Source: Saxidomus purpurata (lineage: Eukaryota > Mollusca > Bivalvia > Venerida > Veneridae). From it: a DNA stretch of 64,000 nucleotides. The position numbers were made by a program, and so were the translations under genes. Below, piece by piece: positions 47,036-58,560 of this stretch; positions within the stretch are counted from its first letter, which is position 1; every line of letters begins with the position of its first letter. The stretch spans positions 6,174,049 through 6,238,048 of the forward strand of contig JAFMSR010000018.1 of the NCBI GenBank assembly GCA_022818135.1. The letters run 5' to 3'. The notes under the pieces were generated by a model. It did no database searches and was not told the DNA's origin. It saw only the letters and a list, made by a program, of their open reading frames with translations.

Positions 47036-48339
47036 TTATTTGTATAGATAAATGAAATTTACTTTTTGAGAACAAATGATCTGATTTATATGAAACAAAT
47101 ATATCTCATACCTTGGTATCATTGGCTAGATAAATAATCGCATCACAGGAAGGGTCAGTTTTGACCTTGGAGTCATGATTGTAACAGTGTTCGTAGAGGT
47201 CCACTGCACAATGGTTTAGACGTGCACTACTTTAATAAGCTGAAAGTGGCACACCTTATATACCGTTTAAACTGGCCATACTTTACCTACATTGCATTTA
47301 TAAACGCCGTTTCATCGGTTATTTAATTAAAATGTAGGTTCTGATAATAGACGGAATGTCGTTCTGGTTAACTACGCGGTTACGATATATTTTCACTCCA
47401 AAATCGAAAGTAGCGAAGTGCAGTTGGGAGTTTTAAGATGATAGTTATTTAGCTATAGAATTTATGTAGAAAAGAGCCAGTTTTTAAGTTGCTCTCGCAA
47501 TTAGCGATAATTGTTTAATTTCCCCTTAAACACCGTGGTGTGCATTTGTTAATATAGTTGAACATGCAAAATAGACTTTTAAAATGCACCGAAGATTTTG
47601 TTAGTCACGTGAAGCTAGTAGCAAAATAGTTTCGTCTTAAAATACCTTTTCAACAGTGTTTAATTAGACAGGTTGAATGGAATTATTGATACTATGACTA
47701 TTTACAATAATATACAATAATATACTGTGATTCATTCATTTTGAAATACGTACCATTCGTGTGTTTTGCATGGCTCAGTGTAATAAAATAACAAAAATTG
47801 AACCGCGTCATGGGAACACCAACACAATGGACTTTGTGGCCATACAAGCAGTCTGGATCGATACTGGTCACCCATCAATGTGTAAGCAGTTTCTGCTTTA
47901 AGTTGTGTTTTATGGCATATGTTTCATGTACCATACGACTGTTTTATCGTGAATGGGATAGATAGGAATGTTCGGGTTTAACACCCGGCAGGAAACAATT
48001 TGTTATGAATGGAACACCAATAGAACATAGTTTATTATTTCGCGTATATTACATGTATGTATTATACCATGAATGCAATCGATCATTAATTTTCATGTCG
48101 ATATTAAAGAAATGTGTTGTGTTAATGTTTACAACGGTGAAAAAATGACGTTGTAAGTCATGCTCAAGTGCTCAGTCTAATGTATACTATGTATTGAATA
48201 TTCCGACTTTGTTCTTTATTCAATACTTAGTCTAGAAAAGAGATCTACGTCAAAGGAAATACATTTTGAACAATAACATGTACGTTTATTTACAAGTGGA
48301 CAGTTAATATTACGATAATATTCACATAAAGAGACGTGG
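47036..48339. other. Non-coding stretch
   Basis: A short block at 47815-47860 (GACTTTGTGGCCATACAAG) resembles the start of the exon-like repeat at 22.98 and 52.33 kb. No gene is supported. Confidence 0.4.
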
Positions 48340-48431
48340 TCAGTAGCGGGGCTCGATCCCAAGACTCTCAATAATTGAGAAGTTTCAGCTTCTCTTACCA
48401 CTTGACCAAGAAGGAATCTCACCGTCCTTAA
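48340..48431 (-). mobile_element. tRNA-like element (long variable arm)
   Basis: On the minus strand there is an A-box TGGTCAAGTGG (48399-48409), then TAAGAGAAGCTGAAACTTCT, an extra arm CTCAATTATTGAG that folds on itself, and a B-box GATCGAGCC (48350-48359). The layout resembles a class II (Ser/Leu-type) tRNA, but the acceptor ends do not pair well. I read it as a SINE head or a tRNA pseudogene. Confidence 0.55.
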
Positions 48432-48710
48432 CATTGCTCAATATGCTGTTATATCAATTGGTCAGATGTTCCACTTAAAACTATCAGACATATTGCAAAA
48501 CATGTGATTAACATTCCTCTCCTAAGTACCAATCCATTTTCAGTGCCTTCAGCGCTTTGATTTATTTACCTTGCAACTTGCGGCGCGTTAATACGCACCT
48601 TGGACGTCCATAATATTGCTACACAGTAAAACGTTCACGGTCACCTTGTTCTATTTATATTATTTTCAGTTCTTAGTTCATTCAACGGAAGTTGTTCATT
48701 GTCAACAATA

Positions 48711-48800
48711 TTTACTCTTGTCGCGGTGAAAATATAAGACTGGGGGTTCATCTCATTTATCGTCGGAAACCGACGCTTGTTTATTCATTACCATGGAAAG
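48711..48800 (+). repeat. Dispersed repeat fragment, copy 2 (partner at 25859)
   Basis: CTTGTCGCGGTGAAAATAT, TCATCTCATTTATCGTCGGA and TATTCATTACCATGG match 25859-25965. A 69-aa open frame across it is not conserved. Confidence 0.65.
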
Positions 48801-48935
48801 TAGCGCAGTTAAGCAACCATGATAATGCATCTCAGAATGACTGCTGGTCCGAAGATTACATAGTAACAGTTACTGGATCCGTTGTTATAGGACTCTGTTA
48901 ACAAACTTTTTTACGTTGCGTAATAATTCAATATA

Positions 48936-49843
48936 TTGTACATGTATATAGGAATACGTGCTATGAGCTCTTTGTTTAGTGTTACTAGAAATATGGAAGT
49001 TCCGGTGAATATAATGTTTAATTTATTTGATTCATATGTTTTATCTGTGTTGAATTATGGTTGTGAAATTTGGGGCTTTATAAAAGCAGAAAGCATTGAA
49101 CGTATCAACAGAAAATTTTGCAAATGGCTGTTAAATGTAAAAAGATCTACCAATACGTTGTCTTTGTTTGCAGAACTCGGTAGATTCCCCTTTACATTAA
49201 TCGTTATACTAGAATTATTAAATATTGGTTAAATTTATATGGATATACATGTAAACAAAATAGCTGTATCATAAAAACTATGGTATACTAACAAAGAAGG
49301 GAAGTAATTGAAAACAACAACATGACTAACTGGTCGTCAGAAGTACGAAATATCCTGCAAACATCGGGATTCGCTGATGTGTGGTTATTTCCAGACTCGG
49401 TTAATATAGATATGTTTATACCTTTGTTTAATAATCGTCTAAGAGACATCTATCAATCAGAATGGCATGTTGGTGTGGAAATATGCACTTCTTTGTTACT
49501 CTATAGGCAAATCCATACTAGTATATACCGTGCTTCTTATCTAAGTATCATAGAAAATCCTAAGCGTAGAAGTGTTATAGAAAGAATAAGATTCAATTCT
49601 CATAACTTAAATATTGGAAATGGTCGGGATAGAAATATAGAAAGGAATCAACGAAAATGTACTTTGTGTAATTCAAATGATTTGGAAGACGAATATCATT
49701 TCATATTAAAATGTCCGTTGAATAACCAATTAAGAAATATGTATATTCCAAGGTACTTTTCGATTCGTCCAAGTATGGACAAGTTAGTAAACTTGTTAAA
49801 CTCTGACAATAAAAATGTATTAAAGAAACAGGCACTCTACTGA
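48936..49843 (+). pseudogene. LINE ORF2 C-terminal fragment (broken)
   Basis: Two open pieces, 48936-49232 and 49322-49843, align by motif order with the C-terminal third of the 7.8-12.7 kb LINE. They contain LFDSYVLSVLNYGCEIWGF, then RINRKFCKWLLNVKRST (against VQLKFCKRLLNMKLS), and finally the finger CTLCNSNDLEDEYHF...C and YFSIRPSMDKLVNLL (against FIRRPSMFKLVELL). The endonuclease and the catalytic YADD part are absent. A frameshift and a stop separate the two pieces. It is related to, but clearly diverged from, the first LINE, so it is a different subfamily or an older copy. Confidence 0.88.
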
Positions 49844-50079
49844 ATTAAAAGTTTCAAAATTAGAAAAGATTTCTTAAATCCATGATTATATCTAGGTTTA
49901 TGTTGAAAATGATGATCACTCTCGAAATATGTAGTATTTACTGGTATTTTGAAACGAAATTGTATGTTTAACTATTATACAATGTGATTTATTGTGACTG
50001 TCGTATGTATGTTATGATGATGAGCTTGTGTGCTTAAATCAAATAAAATTTCTGTTCTGTTCTGTTCTGTTCTGTTCTA
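48945..50079 (+). mobile_element. 5'-truncated LINE copy
   Basis: It begins in the region just after the reverse transcriptase core, near 48945, as expected of incomplete reverse transcription. After the coding remnant comes a 200-base 3' UTR, AATAAA at 50042-50047, and a tail of repeated TTCTG pentamers (50051-50079). The tail type matches the first LINE. Confidence 0.85.
50051..50079 (+). repeat. LINE 3' pentanucleotide tail
   Basis: Five to six TCTGT/TTCTG units in a row close the element, right after AATAAAATT. Confidence 0.85.
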
Positions 50080-50396
50080 TATTGTAAATGCCCTGATGAT
50101 CTTAAAGTGAAACCGGTTGGCAAATCCAAATAAAAAACCAATTGTAGTGTTGTTTATCATAAATGCACATTTTTAGCTGTTATTACTTTACATGAGCGAT
50201 GGGCAGTTAAGGCTGTAACGGGACTTGTCTAAGGTCGTTCCCATACCTGTATCCGTGGTCACAACGGATAATGACGAAAAAGAAGTAACTCAGTGTGCTT
50301 GACCAAGGAATATTTTATTCTTTACAGTCTATTCAATTTATTTGGGTGACTTTATTGGAAAAGTGAATTTATATCATCGATTCAGACATATATTAG

Positions 50397-50760
50397 CTCA
50401 CCTGGCATAAGCGCCATCGTAAGCTGTTAGGACTACTTACCGTCCGGGCTCTGTCGTACGTCGAACGCCCGTCCGTCAACCATTACCTTCAAACGACATC
50501 TCCTCTGAAACCATTCGGCCGATATTGATGAAACTTTGCAGGGATGCTTCTAGCATGAAGCTCTATCACAGTTGTCCAAAGAATTATATTCCATGCAGTT
50601 GCTATGGCAATAAATAGGAAAACCTTAAAAATACGTATCTAAAACCACAAGGCCTACAGCTTTAATATGTAATATGTAGCATTACCTAGTGGGCCTCTAC
50701 CAAGATTGTTCAAATCATGATTTCCGCGTCAAAATTTACCCAATCCGGGGCTTCAGTAAA
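50397..50760 (+). repeat. AGCTCACC-family dispersed repeat
   Basis: TAGCTCACCTGGCATAAGCG, ACATCTCCTCTGAAACCATT, GATATTGATGAAACTTTGCA and TTGCTATGGCAATAAATAGG are all present. It matches 40495-41312 but has fewer internal units. Confidence 0.8.
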
Positions 50761-51109
50761 AATAAAAACCTTTCGGTATTGTTGAAAGATTGTATGCATG
50801 GTATCCGACACGCTCGCGAGGGAGCAATTAATACGGTCACAAAACATTATTGTATCGTTTGAGAGATATTTCTCAATGTTGCAGAGATGTCTTTATAAAT
50901 AACTAGATGGGTGTTCAGTACGTTTGTCGCACTTCTACACTTTGTCAGAATAACTTATGATTTCGTGACAAAATCTAAGTACAAAAAGGGGTATAATTCT
51001 GACAAATATGACTTTGACCTACAAAATTTATTGTCAACGTTAAGTTTTTGTGACTGACGGACCGACTAACAAAGCAATTCCTATGTTTCGCCTTCTCTCC
51101 GAAAGGGCG

Positions 51110-51830
51110 ACACGAAAAGATAACTTTCTAATGAAAAGGCCATCATTAAAGACATTGACATCTCTTATAATGAGAACGAAATCTCTATACCATTGAGAGA
51201 TATCTCACTGTTTTAACAGATATCTCATTATCAGAGATATCTTTTAATTAAGGTAGGGGAGGTTTCTCTGTATTGTTTAGAGATATCTTTTTCTCACCTA
51301 TGAGATACATATTTCCGCGCATTTACCCATGTGAGATAAACTTATCTCACATCGCTTATCTCACATCGCTGCCGGACTATTTTTACGTTAATTGTACATA
51401 AAAATCGAAAAATGACTGTAAAATTGTTATTTTTGAAATAAACATAGGGTTGTTGGTATTCATTTTCTTAGTTAGATCATTTTCTATCCATCTATAGCAG
51501 TTTTGAAGTAAAATTCGAGAAAAAGTTGATTTTCATTTTTTCATCCCCATCCTGTATTTGCACTTATTCCTTCTTACTTGTGTGAAAATGCGATTTAAAC
51601 GGTGAGAAAATAAATCTACCATGTCCATGAACATGTTAGATTCACTTTATTACATTGAGAGATATCGACTAAGTATGTGTGGAGATATCTTTTAAAACAC
51701 GAGATACCATTATTTAAAGAAAGATATCTCCTAATTTACAGAGATATCTCTGAATTTAAGAAAAATCTCTCGTGTTTTAGAAGATATCTCTTGGAAACAG
51801 AGAGATTTGTTATATAATATAGTAAATTGG
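51110..51830. repeat. GAGATATCTC-rich block
   Basis: The self-complementary motif GAGATATCTC and close variants recur more than a dozen times (e.g. near 51205, 51235, 51660, 51725, 51745, 51785). Similar motifs occur at 26145-26220, and TGGCTTGCCAT ends both blocks (26249, 51829). The class is unknown. Confidence 0.6.
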
Positions 51831-52324
51831 CTTGCCATCCATAATCTGTACTATTGTAACTGAAAGACATGCTCAAACACAGTAGTTTGATAAAGTAACA
51901 GTAGGTATCCATGGAATTGTGTACATGTAGCAGTAGATATTCGACAAATCATGTTGTACATTACAGTAATTAAACAATAAAAGTCCAATTGAGTTGAATA
52001 TAGATAAAGGTTTTTGCGATATACTATTCATAGTGCTAAAACGTGCTAATACAACTGTATCATAATGGTATATTGTAAACATTGTAATGTAGGCCAAACT
52101 CACAAACTGAATAAACTCTATATTCAGCATCTGTATCATATATACAGACAATGGAGTACTTTTCCCCTGAGAATCAGTAATATCAAAGAGTCATATCGTG
52201 TACACAAAAGACGACTCTCATCACGTGCTGTTCTATCAGTCTAACGCCTTATAACCCTTGCCGAACTTACTTTAAATACAGTCTTTGTGGAGCGGAAAAT
52301 GTCTATTTAGTGGATACCGATCAT

Positions 52325-52577
52325 AAGATGGCAGAACATGGCGCTATACAAGGGGATCGACACAATCAGTCACTTAATAGTCACTTATAAGAGAGACTCT
52401 CGAAAACTAAAATATTTATACCAAAGATGCAGGGAAATGCCGACTATATTCTCGACAATGGGAAACAAATCGTTCTCTTTAGGCATCGCACGGGAAAACA
52501 TGCCCAGTGCTCGTATGAAAGAAATATTGAACCAATTCTTATCTTCGAAAAGATCATGTGGTCTAATTGCTATCATC
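52325..52577 (+). repeat. Exon-like repeat, copy 2 (open frame, 80 aa)
   Basis: An open frame from the ATG at 52338 reads MALYKGIDTISHLIVTYKRD, then SRKLKYLYQRCREMPTIFST, and ends ...RSCGLIAII before a stop (TAG) overlapping a possible donor (AGGTAAAA). The middle of the frame is conserved with the decayed copy at 22975-23300. I cannot name the protein. The frame sits upstream of an antisense copy of the AGCTCACC repeat in both places, so the two may travel together as one larger repeat. Confidence 0.5.
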
Positions 52578-52689
52578 TAGGTAAAAAATGTAAAAGATAA
52601 ATAGTTCTTACCTAAACACTTGTTTGCGATATAATCGTCATAGTTTTTCAAATGTTACTATATTTTTCTATGTAAAACATATCACCCCT

Positions 52690-53165
52690 CTTGGCGGAGA
52701 CAATTTGAACCCCAGGGAAGAGGTTTGCTATAGACAGTACCACACTCATGCAAGCTCTGGGCCATGCGATTTTGGAAAATTCTTTTTGTTGTCATATAAA
52801 CCAGAATTATGTATAGAATTGAATTATTTTAATAAATATGGTAGAGTTATCTGCGAGAAACGTTCTAGACAAGCTAAATTTACATTTGCCAAGTTGTTTA
52901 AGAGGGGATGTAGTTTGAAGGATATATGTAATTATATACAAGGTGAGCTAAAGATAATAGGCGAGTGTCTTTAGCGCTTATTGAAACATATCCGTGGCAC
53001 AAGCTTAAACAAAAGGAGATATTCAAACAAGATGCAAAAATACAAAGGAATATTCCTGACAAGTTTTATCAACATTGGCAAAGTTGTTTGAGAGAGGATG
53101 TCGTTCGAAGGAAATGTGTCATTTTATGCTAGGAGACATACCAGAGAATAACGACGGTAATTCTG
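52690..53165 (-). repeat. AGCTCACC-family repeat, antisense, two pieces
   Basis: The reverse complement shows the GACATC(C)TCTCTCAAACAACTT and CCAATGTTGATAAAAC features of the family at 53060-53150, and a GTGTGGTACTG / AGAGCTTG-like part at 52720-52760. Frames reading through it are antisense shadows. Confidence 0.65.
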
Positions 53166-53810
53166 TACATACCTAAGCTACCGCGAAGTCTGATCGAATC
53201 CCGGCTCAGTCGTGTATTATCCTATTCATAACAGTATATATCATTTTATAACTTGATAAAGACACAAAAGGGGAAATACGATTAAACTAGGTTTTACAAG
53301 CATGCCAAACAGACGAGAATCGTCTCTGGTCTAATAAAAATAAATGTATTAGAAGCGTATATGATCTTTTCAACAAGCCTAGCAATAACATTGTTTAACA
53401 CAACATATATTATAGATGTAGCATTTTAAACAAGCATATCCTTACAGGTGTCCAGATGTTGACTGCAATATCGTATGTAGGCAAAACTTTCCACGACTTT
53501 CAAGGGTATCTAACATAAAATTGGCAGATTAACGAAATAATTGGTATTCCTAGTAATATTTTAAAAGACATCAAAAGAGTGATTACTTTCTCGAAGTCTA
53601 TGTACTAGACTAAATGAGATAAAGATACTAGTAATGGAATAAGTGTCCGTCATGCAAGGGAAACAAATTTTTCTTTGTTAATATATTTTACCCGTATGAC
53701 TCGTCGCCCTTACACAAAACGTAATTTATGTCTTCTCTACGTGCATACGTATGTAAACCACATATATAAGTATGCACGACTTCTGTACAAATCAATGAAC
53801 GTTTTGTTTT
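53166..53810. other. Non-coding stretch
   Basis: AT-rich, with no supported gene and no paired repeat noticed. Confidence 0.4.
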
Positions 53811-53844
53811 TAACAAGGTGTCACGGTCACGTGACACCTTGTTA
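53811..53844. repeat. Perfect 14-bp hairpin
   Basis: TAACAAGGTGTCAC, loop GGTCAC, then the exact complement GTGACACCTTGTTA. Confidence 0.9.
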
Positions 53845-53874
53845 TAGTAGGCAATTTTGAAAACGACTCAGCGG

Positions 53875-54020
53875 AGGGGCTTATACGTTTGACGCTGGCC
53901 GGAGTAAGCCGGGGTACGCCGGTATATTCAAACCTCATTGCTTAAAAGGCGCCGATTTCATTCTGGCTTTTTGAAACGAATAGAACGGCGTACTCCTGAT
54001 GCGTCAAACGTATAGCCCCT
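53875..54020. mobile_element. Short foldback element (146 bp)
   Basis: The ends AGGGGCTTATACGTTTGACG (53875) and GCGTCAAACGTATAGCCCCT (to 54020) pair over 20 bases with one bulge. Inner parts GGAGTAAGCC..GTACGCCG and CGGCGTACTCC also pair. Non-coding and MITE-like. Confidence 0.8.
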
Positions 54021-54847
54021 GACAGTTTGAACAGCCATAGGTTTCTCCTTTCGCCTGCAAAGTAGATCGACTTTAGCTGAAACGCGTGTGGATTATGTTT
54101 GTGATCTCGACTTAAAAATAAACTAAAACCCGTTTCTGTTGCGTAATACACGTGTTAATGCTTTAAATCATTGTAACACTAATGTAGGCAAAATTCAGAG
54201 TATTTGAATTACTACACCATCAGGCAGATTCAGGATCAAGTCTTGTTTTGGCATCCCGCATGTATACTTGTATTATGGAAATTAAACGTAATCGAAAGGA
54301 GTATTTGGATCCGACATTTCATATAATGTGAACATCCTTATTTCCATTCAGTAAAATTACATGCGTGCTTAAAACGGAAATGGATGATAAAAGTGGGTTT
54401 TTGTTAAAGAGGGAGGTATTATAAACATAAATGATGAAGTAAATGAATGATACAATGTATTGGTTTAATTGTCGGATTTCATCAAATGATTTAAAATCCA
54501 TTCGGACTCGAAAAGCTGCAGACACCCGCCATTTTGAATGACCACAAAACAGCGACCGATAGTGGCGACACTTAACTTAGCGACCGATAGACGTTATTGA
54601 GATAATGCTGAGTTACTCCGCTTGAGTTAACGGTGTAACCGGTGAAGAGGTTAAATAATTTCTGTTACCTCCAGAGAGTTACAACGTGTTTACTGTTCGT
54701 TTTATAAACAATAGAAAATGATCCTAGACGAGAAACAATGGCCCTCTTTGGCCAAGGCATGTTTGGTAAAGTGTTGAATTACATAATTGAAATCACTTAA
54801 ATATTAACTTATCATATTTGCAGTCTTGCGTAAGTAAAAGCTTGGTT
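54021..54847. other. Non-coding stretch
   Basis: GCGACCGATAG occurs twice near 54550-54590. No gene or clear element. Confidence 0.4.
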
Positions 54848-56680
54848 TTTAGCTCGACTTTTCTATGAAAAGGGGAGCTATCCTATTCGCCCCGGCGTCG
54901 GCGTCGGCGTCGGCGTTGGCGTCACACCTTGGTTAAGTTTTTCGTACCACCCCACTTTATTTCAGAAGTATTAGAGGTATGGCTTTGAAACTTACCATAC
55001 TTGTTTACCATCATAACCTCCATCTACAGACAAGAGTACATAACTCTGTCAAGGTTTTTGACAGAATTATGGCCCTTTTTTACTTAGAAAGTGTATTGAG
55101 CTTGGTTAAGTTTTTCGTACCACCTCACTTTATTTCAAAACCATTGGAGGTATTGCTTTGAAACTAACCATAATTGTTTACCTTCACGACCTTCATCAAC
55201 AGACAAGAGGACATAACTCTGTCAAGGTTTTTGACAGAATTATGCCCCTTTTTGACTTAGAAAATACATTGAATATGGGTAAAATCCACTTATTGCCTTA
55301 ACCCTTTGAGATATTGCTTTGAAACTTTTAATGCTATTTCACATCATTACCCCCATCTGTACGCAAGAGAAGGTAACTCTGTCAGGGATTTGTTTTAAAA
55401 ATTAAGGCCTTTTATCAACTTAGAATCTTGGTTAAGTTTTTCGTACCACCCCACTTTATTTCAGAAGTATTAGAGGTATGGCTTTGAAACTTACCATACT
55501 TGTTTACCATCATAACCTCCATCTACAGACAAGAGTACATAACTCTGTCAAGGTTTTTGACAGAATTATGGCCCTTTTTTACTTAGAAAGTGTATTGAGC
55601 TTGGTTAAGTTTTTCGTACCACCTCACTTTATTTCAAAACCATTGGAGGTATTGCTTTGAAACTAACCATAATTGTTTACCATCACGACCTTCATCAACA
55701 GACAAGAGGACATAACTCTGTCAAGGTTTTTGACAGAATTATGCCCCTTTTTGACTTAGAAAATACATTGAATATGGGTAAAATCCACTTATTGCCTTAA
55801 CCCTTTGAGATATTGCTTTGAAACTTTTAATGCTATTTCACATCATTACCCCCATCTGTACGCAAGAGAAGGTAACTCTGTCAGGGATTTGTTTTAAAAA
55901 TTAAGGCCTTTTATCGACTTAGAATCTTGGTTAAGTTTTTCGTACCAGTCCACTTTTTGACTGAACTGTTTGAGATATTAATTTGAAAGTTGGAATACTT
56001 GTTTACCATCATGATTCCCAAACATGGGTAGGAGAAGGTAATTCTGTCAAGGATTTTATTTGAATTATGGCCCTTTTTGACTTAGAAACTCAGTTAAAGG
56101 TCCACTACTAAGCGAAAATTAAGTGACAGCTATTTGAATGGCAAGTACATTACCTTATGCAAACACTAAATAATGAAGATTGGCAGGTTGAAATTTACAG
56201 AAAGTGTTTGGAACACAAAGAAAAGTATGTGTATTATGTTGAAATCTCAGTGAATCGACAAAATGACCACCCAGGTCTTTTTAACTTTCTTCATAATGCA
56301 TAGAAAAATAAGTGTACATGTACTGTGATTTATTTAGAATTTCTACATACCAACTTTCATTTTTTATTAAAACTAACTTATTTCTGTGCTTTTTAAAGTA
56401 TATTTGAATTTTCGCTTTCCTTAGTATTGGACCTTTAAAATTTTCATTCTTGTCCACTTGTTAACTTAACCATTTGAGATATTACTTTGAAAGTTGGAGT
56501 ACTTATGTACCATCGTAAGACCTATCTGTAAGCAAAAGAAGATAACTCTGTGAAAAATTTTCTTGATTTGTACTTAGAAATTCCTAGTTAAAGTCTTGTG
56601 TGCCCTTAACTGTCAAAGTTTGTTTTATTGGCAAGCACTAAAAAAGTCGAGCACGCTGTCCTACTGACAGCTCTTGTTTA
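54848..56680. mobile_element. Repeat element with GCTCGACTTTT inverted ends
   Basis: It starts AGCTCGACTTTT (54851) and ends AAAAAGTCGAGC (56641-56652) followed by GACAGCTCTTGTTT. Near the left end is a GGCGTC hexamer run (about 54893-54923). The interior is a series of roughly 165-bp units with ACTCTGTCAAGGTTTTTGAC, AGAATTATGGCCC and GACTTAGAAA. Probably a non-autonomous element, expanded by internal duplication. Confidence 0.65.
54928..55925 (+). repeat. 499-bp tandem duplication, near identical
   Basis: Copy 1 (54928-55426) and copy 2 (55427-55925) differ at only two positions that I could find by eye (one in the ACCTTCACG/ACCATCACG block, one in TATCAACTT/TATCGACTT). Each copy starts CTTGGTTAAGTTTTTCGTAC; a third start at 55926 diverges after about 20 bases. 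Each copy holds three roughly 165-bp subunits. Confidence 0.95.
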
Positions 56681-57207
56681 ATATTGCTTTGCATTTACTA
56701 GGCAATATCCCCAGACTTTTTCCAAATTTACCGGTGAGTTTGTCTAGATCATCTTGTAACATAGTGCAACCTGTAAATATTTTGAATGCTCGGATTTAAT
56801 TGAATATAGGTAGGAAGTGTCTCCTTGTCTGGTCCCTGGAATTTTATTGAGTGAACCAGACTTGGAGACTGTGCACCATGCTTGTCTGATTCAACTGGAC
56901 AGAGACAAATGGGGGGATATGTCTCAACGTCCAGCTCTATTTCTGTTAACCGACAACCTATACTGTAAAATTATTTGTAACATATTAAAAAACTTTATTT
57001 ATGCTAAATTTACTAATAGTTCATTTTTCTACTATTGCATAACTTTGCACCAGTGTAATGTCATATTTAAATGCAATGCAAGCTAGTATCATCATGAATA
57101 TGGTTAAAAAACATTTATCCCATCAGCAACACAATTTCATAGATAGTATGAAATATGATCTCAAATATTTGATCTCGTTCATTTGTTATTTGTTCGCTTT
57201 TTTAACC

Positions 57208-58097
57208 AGGTTTTCCGAAGGAAAAATCCTGGTTTTTAGATTGAGGTATGTCGGCGGGCGGGCAGACGGGCGGGCTTAAACAATTTCTTCTGTGCGCAAC
57301 TCCTCCTACATTTGACAGAAGTATTGTCATGAAGTGCACTGGCGCATATTGTCGGGGTTTTGTGATTTGGTCATTTTTGACAGAATTATGGCCCTTTGTT
57401 TTTTTTTCACATATGTAATTCTTCTGTGCGCAACTCCTTCTACACTTCTCAAGGGATTTCAACCAAACTTTCACAGAACTATAATTGTGAACTAAAGAAT
57501 TTTGAATATATAATGTTCTGCCCCTGGTCGTCCGTCCGTCCGTCCGTTAGCAATTTTGTGTCTCCTTATTTAAGTATATATAAAAGGGAGAATACTCTGT
57601 TATTATAAAAGGGAGAATACTCTGTTATTACTGTCTATTTTTAGAATAGATTACCAGTCCTGTATACTTTGGAGTATTCTGTTACAGTAAGATGACAAAA
57701 TTTCTCATGAGACCAGCGGTTCAAACCCCACACAGAGCAAGTTTTTTTTTTTTTTTTTTCTTTCTTTTTTTTCTATAATTTTGGCCTGAATTATGGCCCT
57801 TTGCTTTTTTTCCACATATGTTATATATAGAAGAATACTGTCACGTGCCCACTTCCTCCTACATTTCTCAAGATATTTAAACCAAACTCTCACACAACTG
57901 TTGTCATCAAGTGCCCTCGTGCATATTGTCTGGGTTTTGTGTTTGGATCAATTTTGCCTGAATTATGGCCCTTTGCTTTTTTTACACATGTAACATATAG
58001 AAGAAGACCTTTGTTTCTTTTTCACATTATGTATATCTACTGACTTTAAAAACACATTTGCACTCGGCCAGCAGACTGGAAAGTGAAAACCTGGTTT
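57208..58097. mobile_element. Element with AACCAGGTTTTC inverted ends
   Basis: The left end TAACCAGGTTTTCC forms its own hairpin with GGAAAAATCCTGG. The right end, GAAAACCTGGTTTT at 58085-58098, is its reverse complement. The interior has two to three units with CTTCTGTGCGCAACTCCT, CATTTCTCAAG and AATTATGGCCCTTTG, plus a CCGTCCGTCCGTCCGTC run near 57530. Non-coding. Confidence 0.7.
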
Positions 58098-58299
58098 TGT
58101 GACAATTTCCTGTCACTTGTTGTACGTATGTTTTGTTACAATAGTTTATTTCATTTAACTATATTTTATATATTTAAAATATCTTCTTAATATCTTGCAC
58201 CTATTGATATTCCAATGCCACAAGTTTTTCAAAATCCAATGCCTCAGTCTGTCCCAACTGTCATATAAAGGCTGTAACTCTCCTACATGGATTGATTGG

Positions 58300-58560
58300 G
58301 ATTGCATTCCGTCCGTCGGACTCCGTCTGTTGTCAGTCCACCATTTCCTTCAAATGACATCATGAAACCACTGGTCCAATGTTGTAAAACTTTGCAGGGA
58401 TGTTTCTTGCATGAAACTCTATCAAAATGTTCAATGATTTCCATTCCATGCAAAACTTTGGTTGCTATGGCATAAAATACGAAACAATTAAAAAATATTC
58501 TCTAAAACCGCATGGACAAGAGCATAGATACTGTTAGCGAAGTATCACTCATTTTGCAGA
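58300..58560 (+). repeat. AGCTCACC-family repeat, truncated
   Basis: It contains GTCCACCATTTCCTTCAAAT, GAAACCACTGGTCCAATGTT, TTTGCAGGGATGTTTCTTGC and TTGGTTGCTATGGCA, in the order seen at 40495-41312. The terminal GCCAGGTGAGC hairpin is missing. Confidence 0.75.

Noticed and set aside
49322..49843. Independent 173-aa gene
   Set aside because: It matches the C-terminal finger and tail of LINE ORF2 and is followed by the LINE tail.
52624..52974. 116-aa open frame with FAKLFKRGCSLKDICNYI
   Set aside because: Similar peptides (LFxRGCxxxxxC) appear at 24130, 27760 (minus) and 53070, but all are the antisense of the AGCTCACC dispersed repeat (ACATCTCCTCTGAAACC block), so the likeness comes from the repeat.
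54979..55660. Two identical 60-aa proteins
   Set aside because: They are incidental frames in the two copies of the 499-bp tandem duplication.
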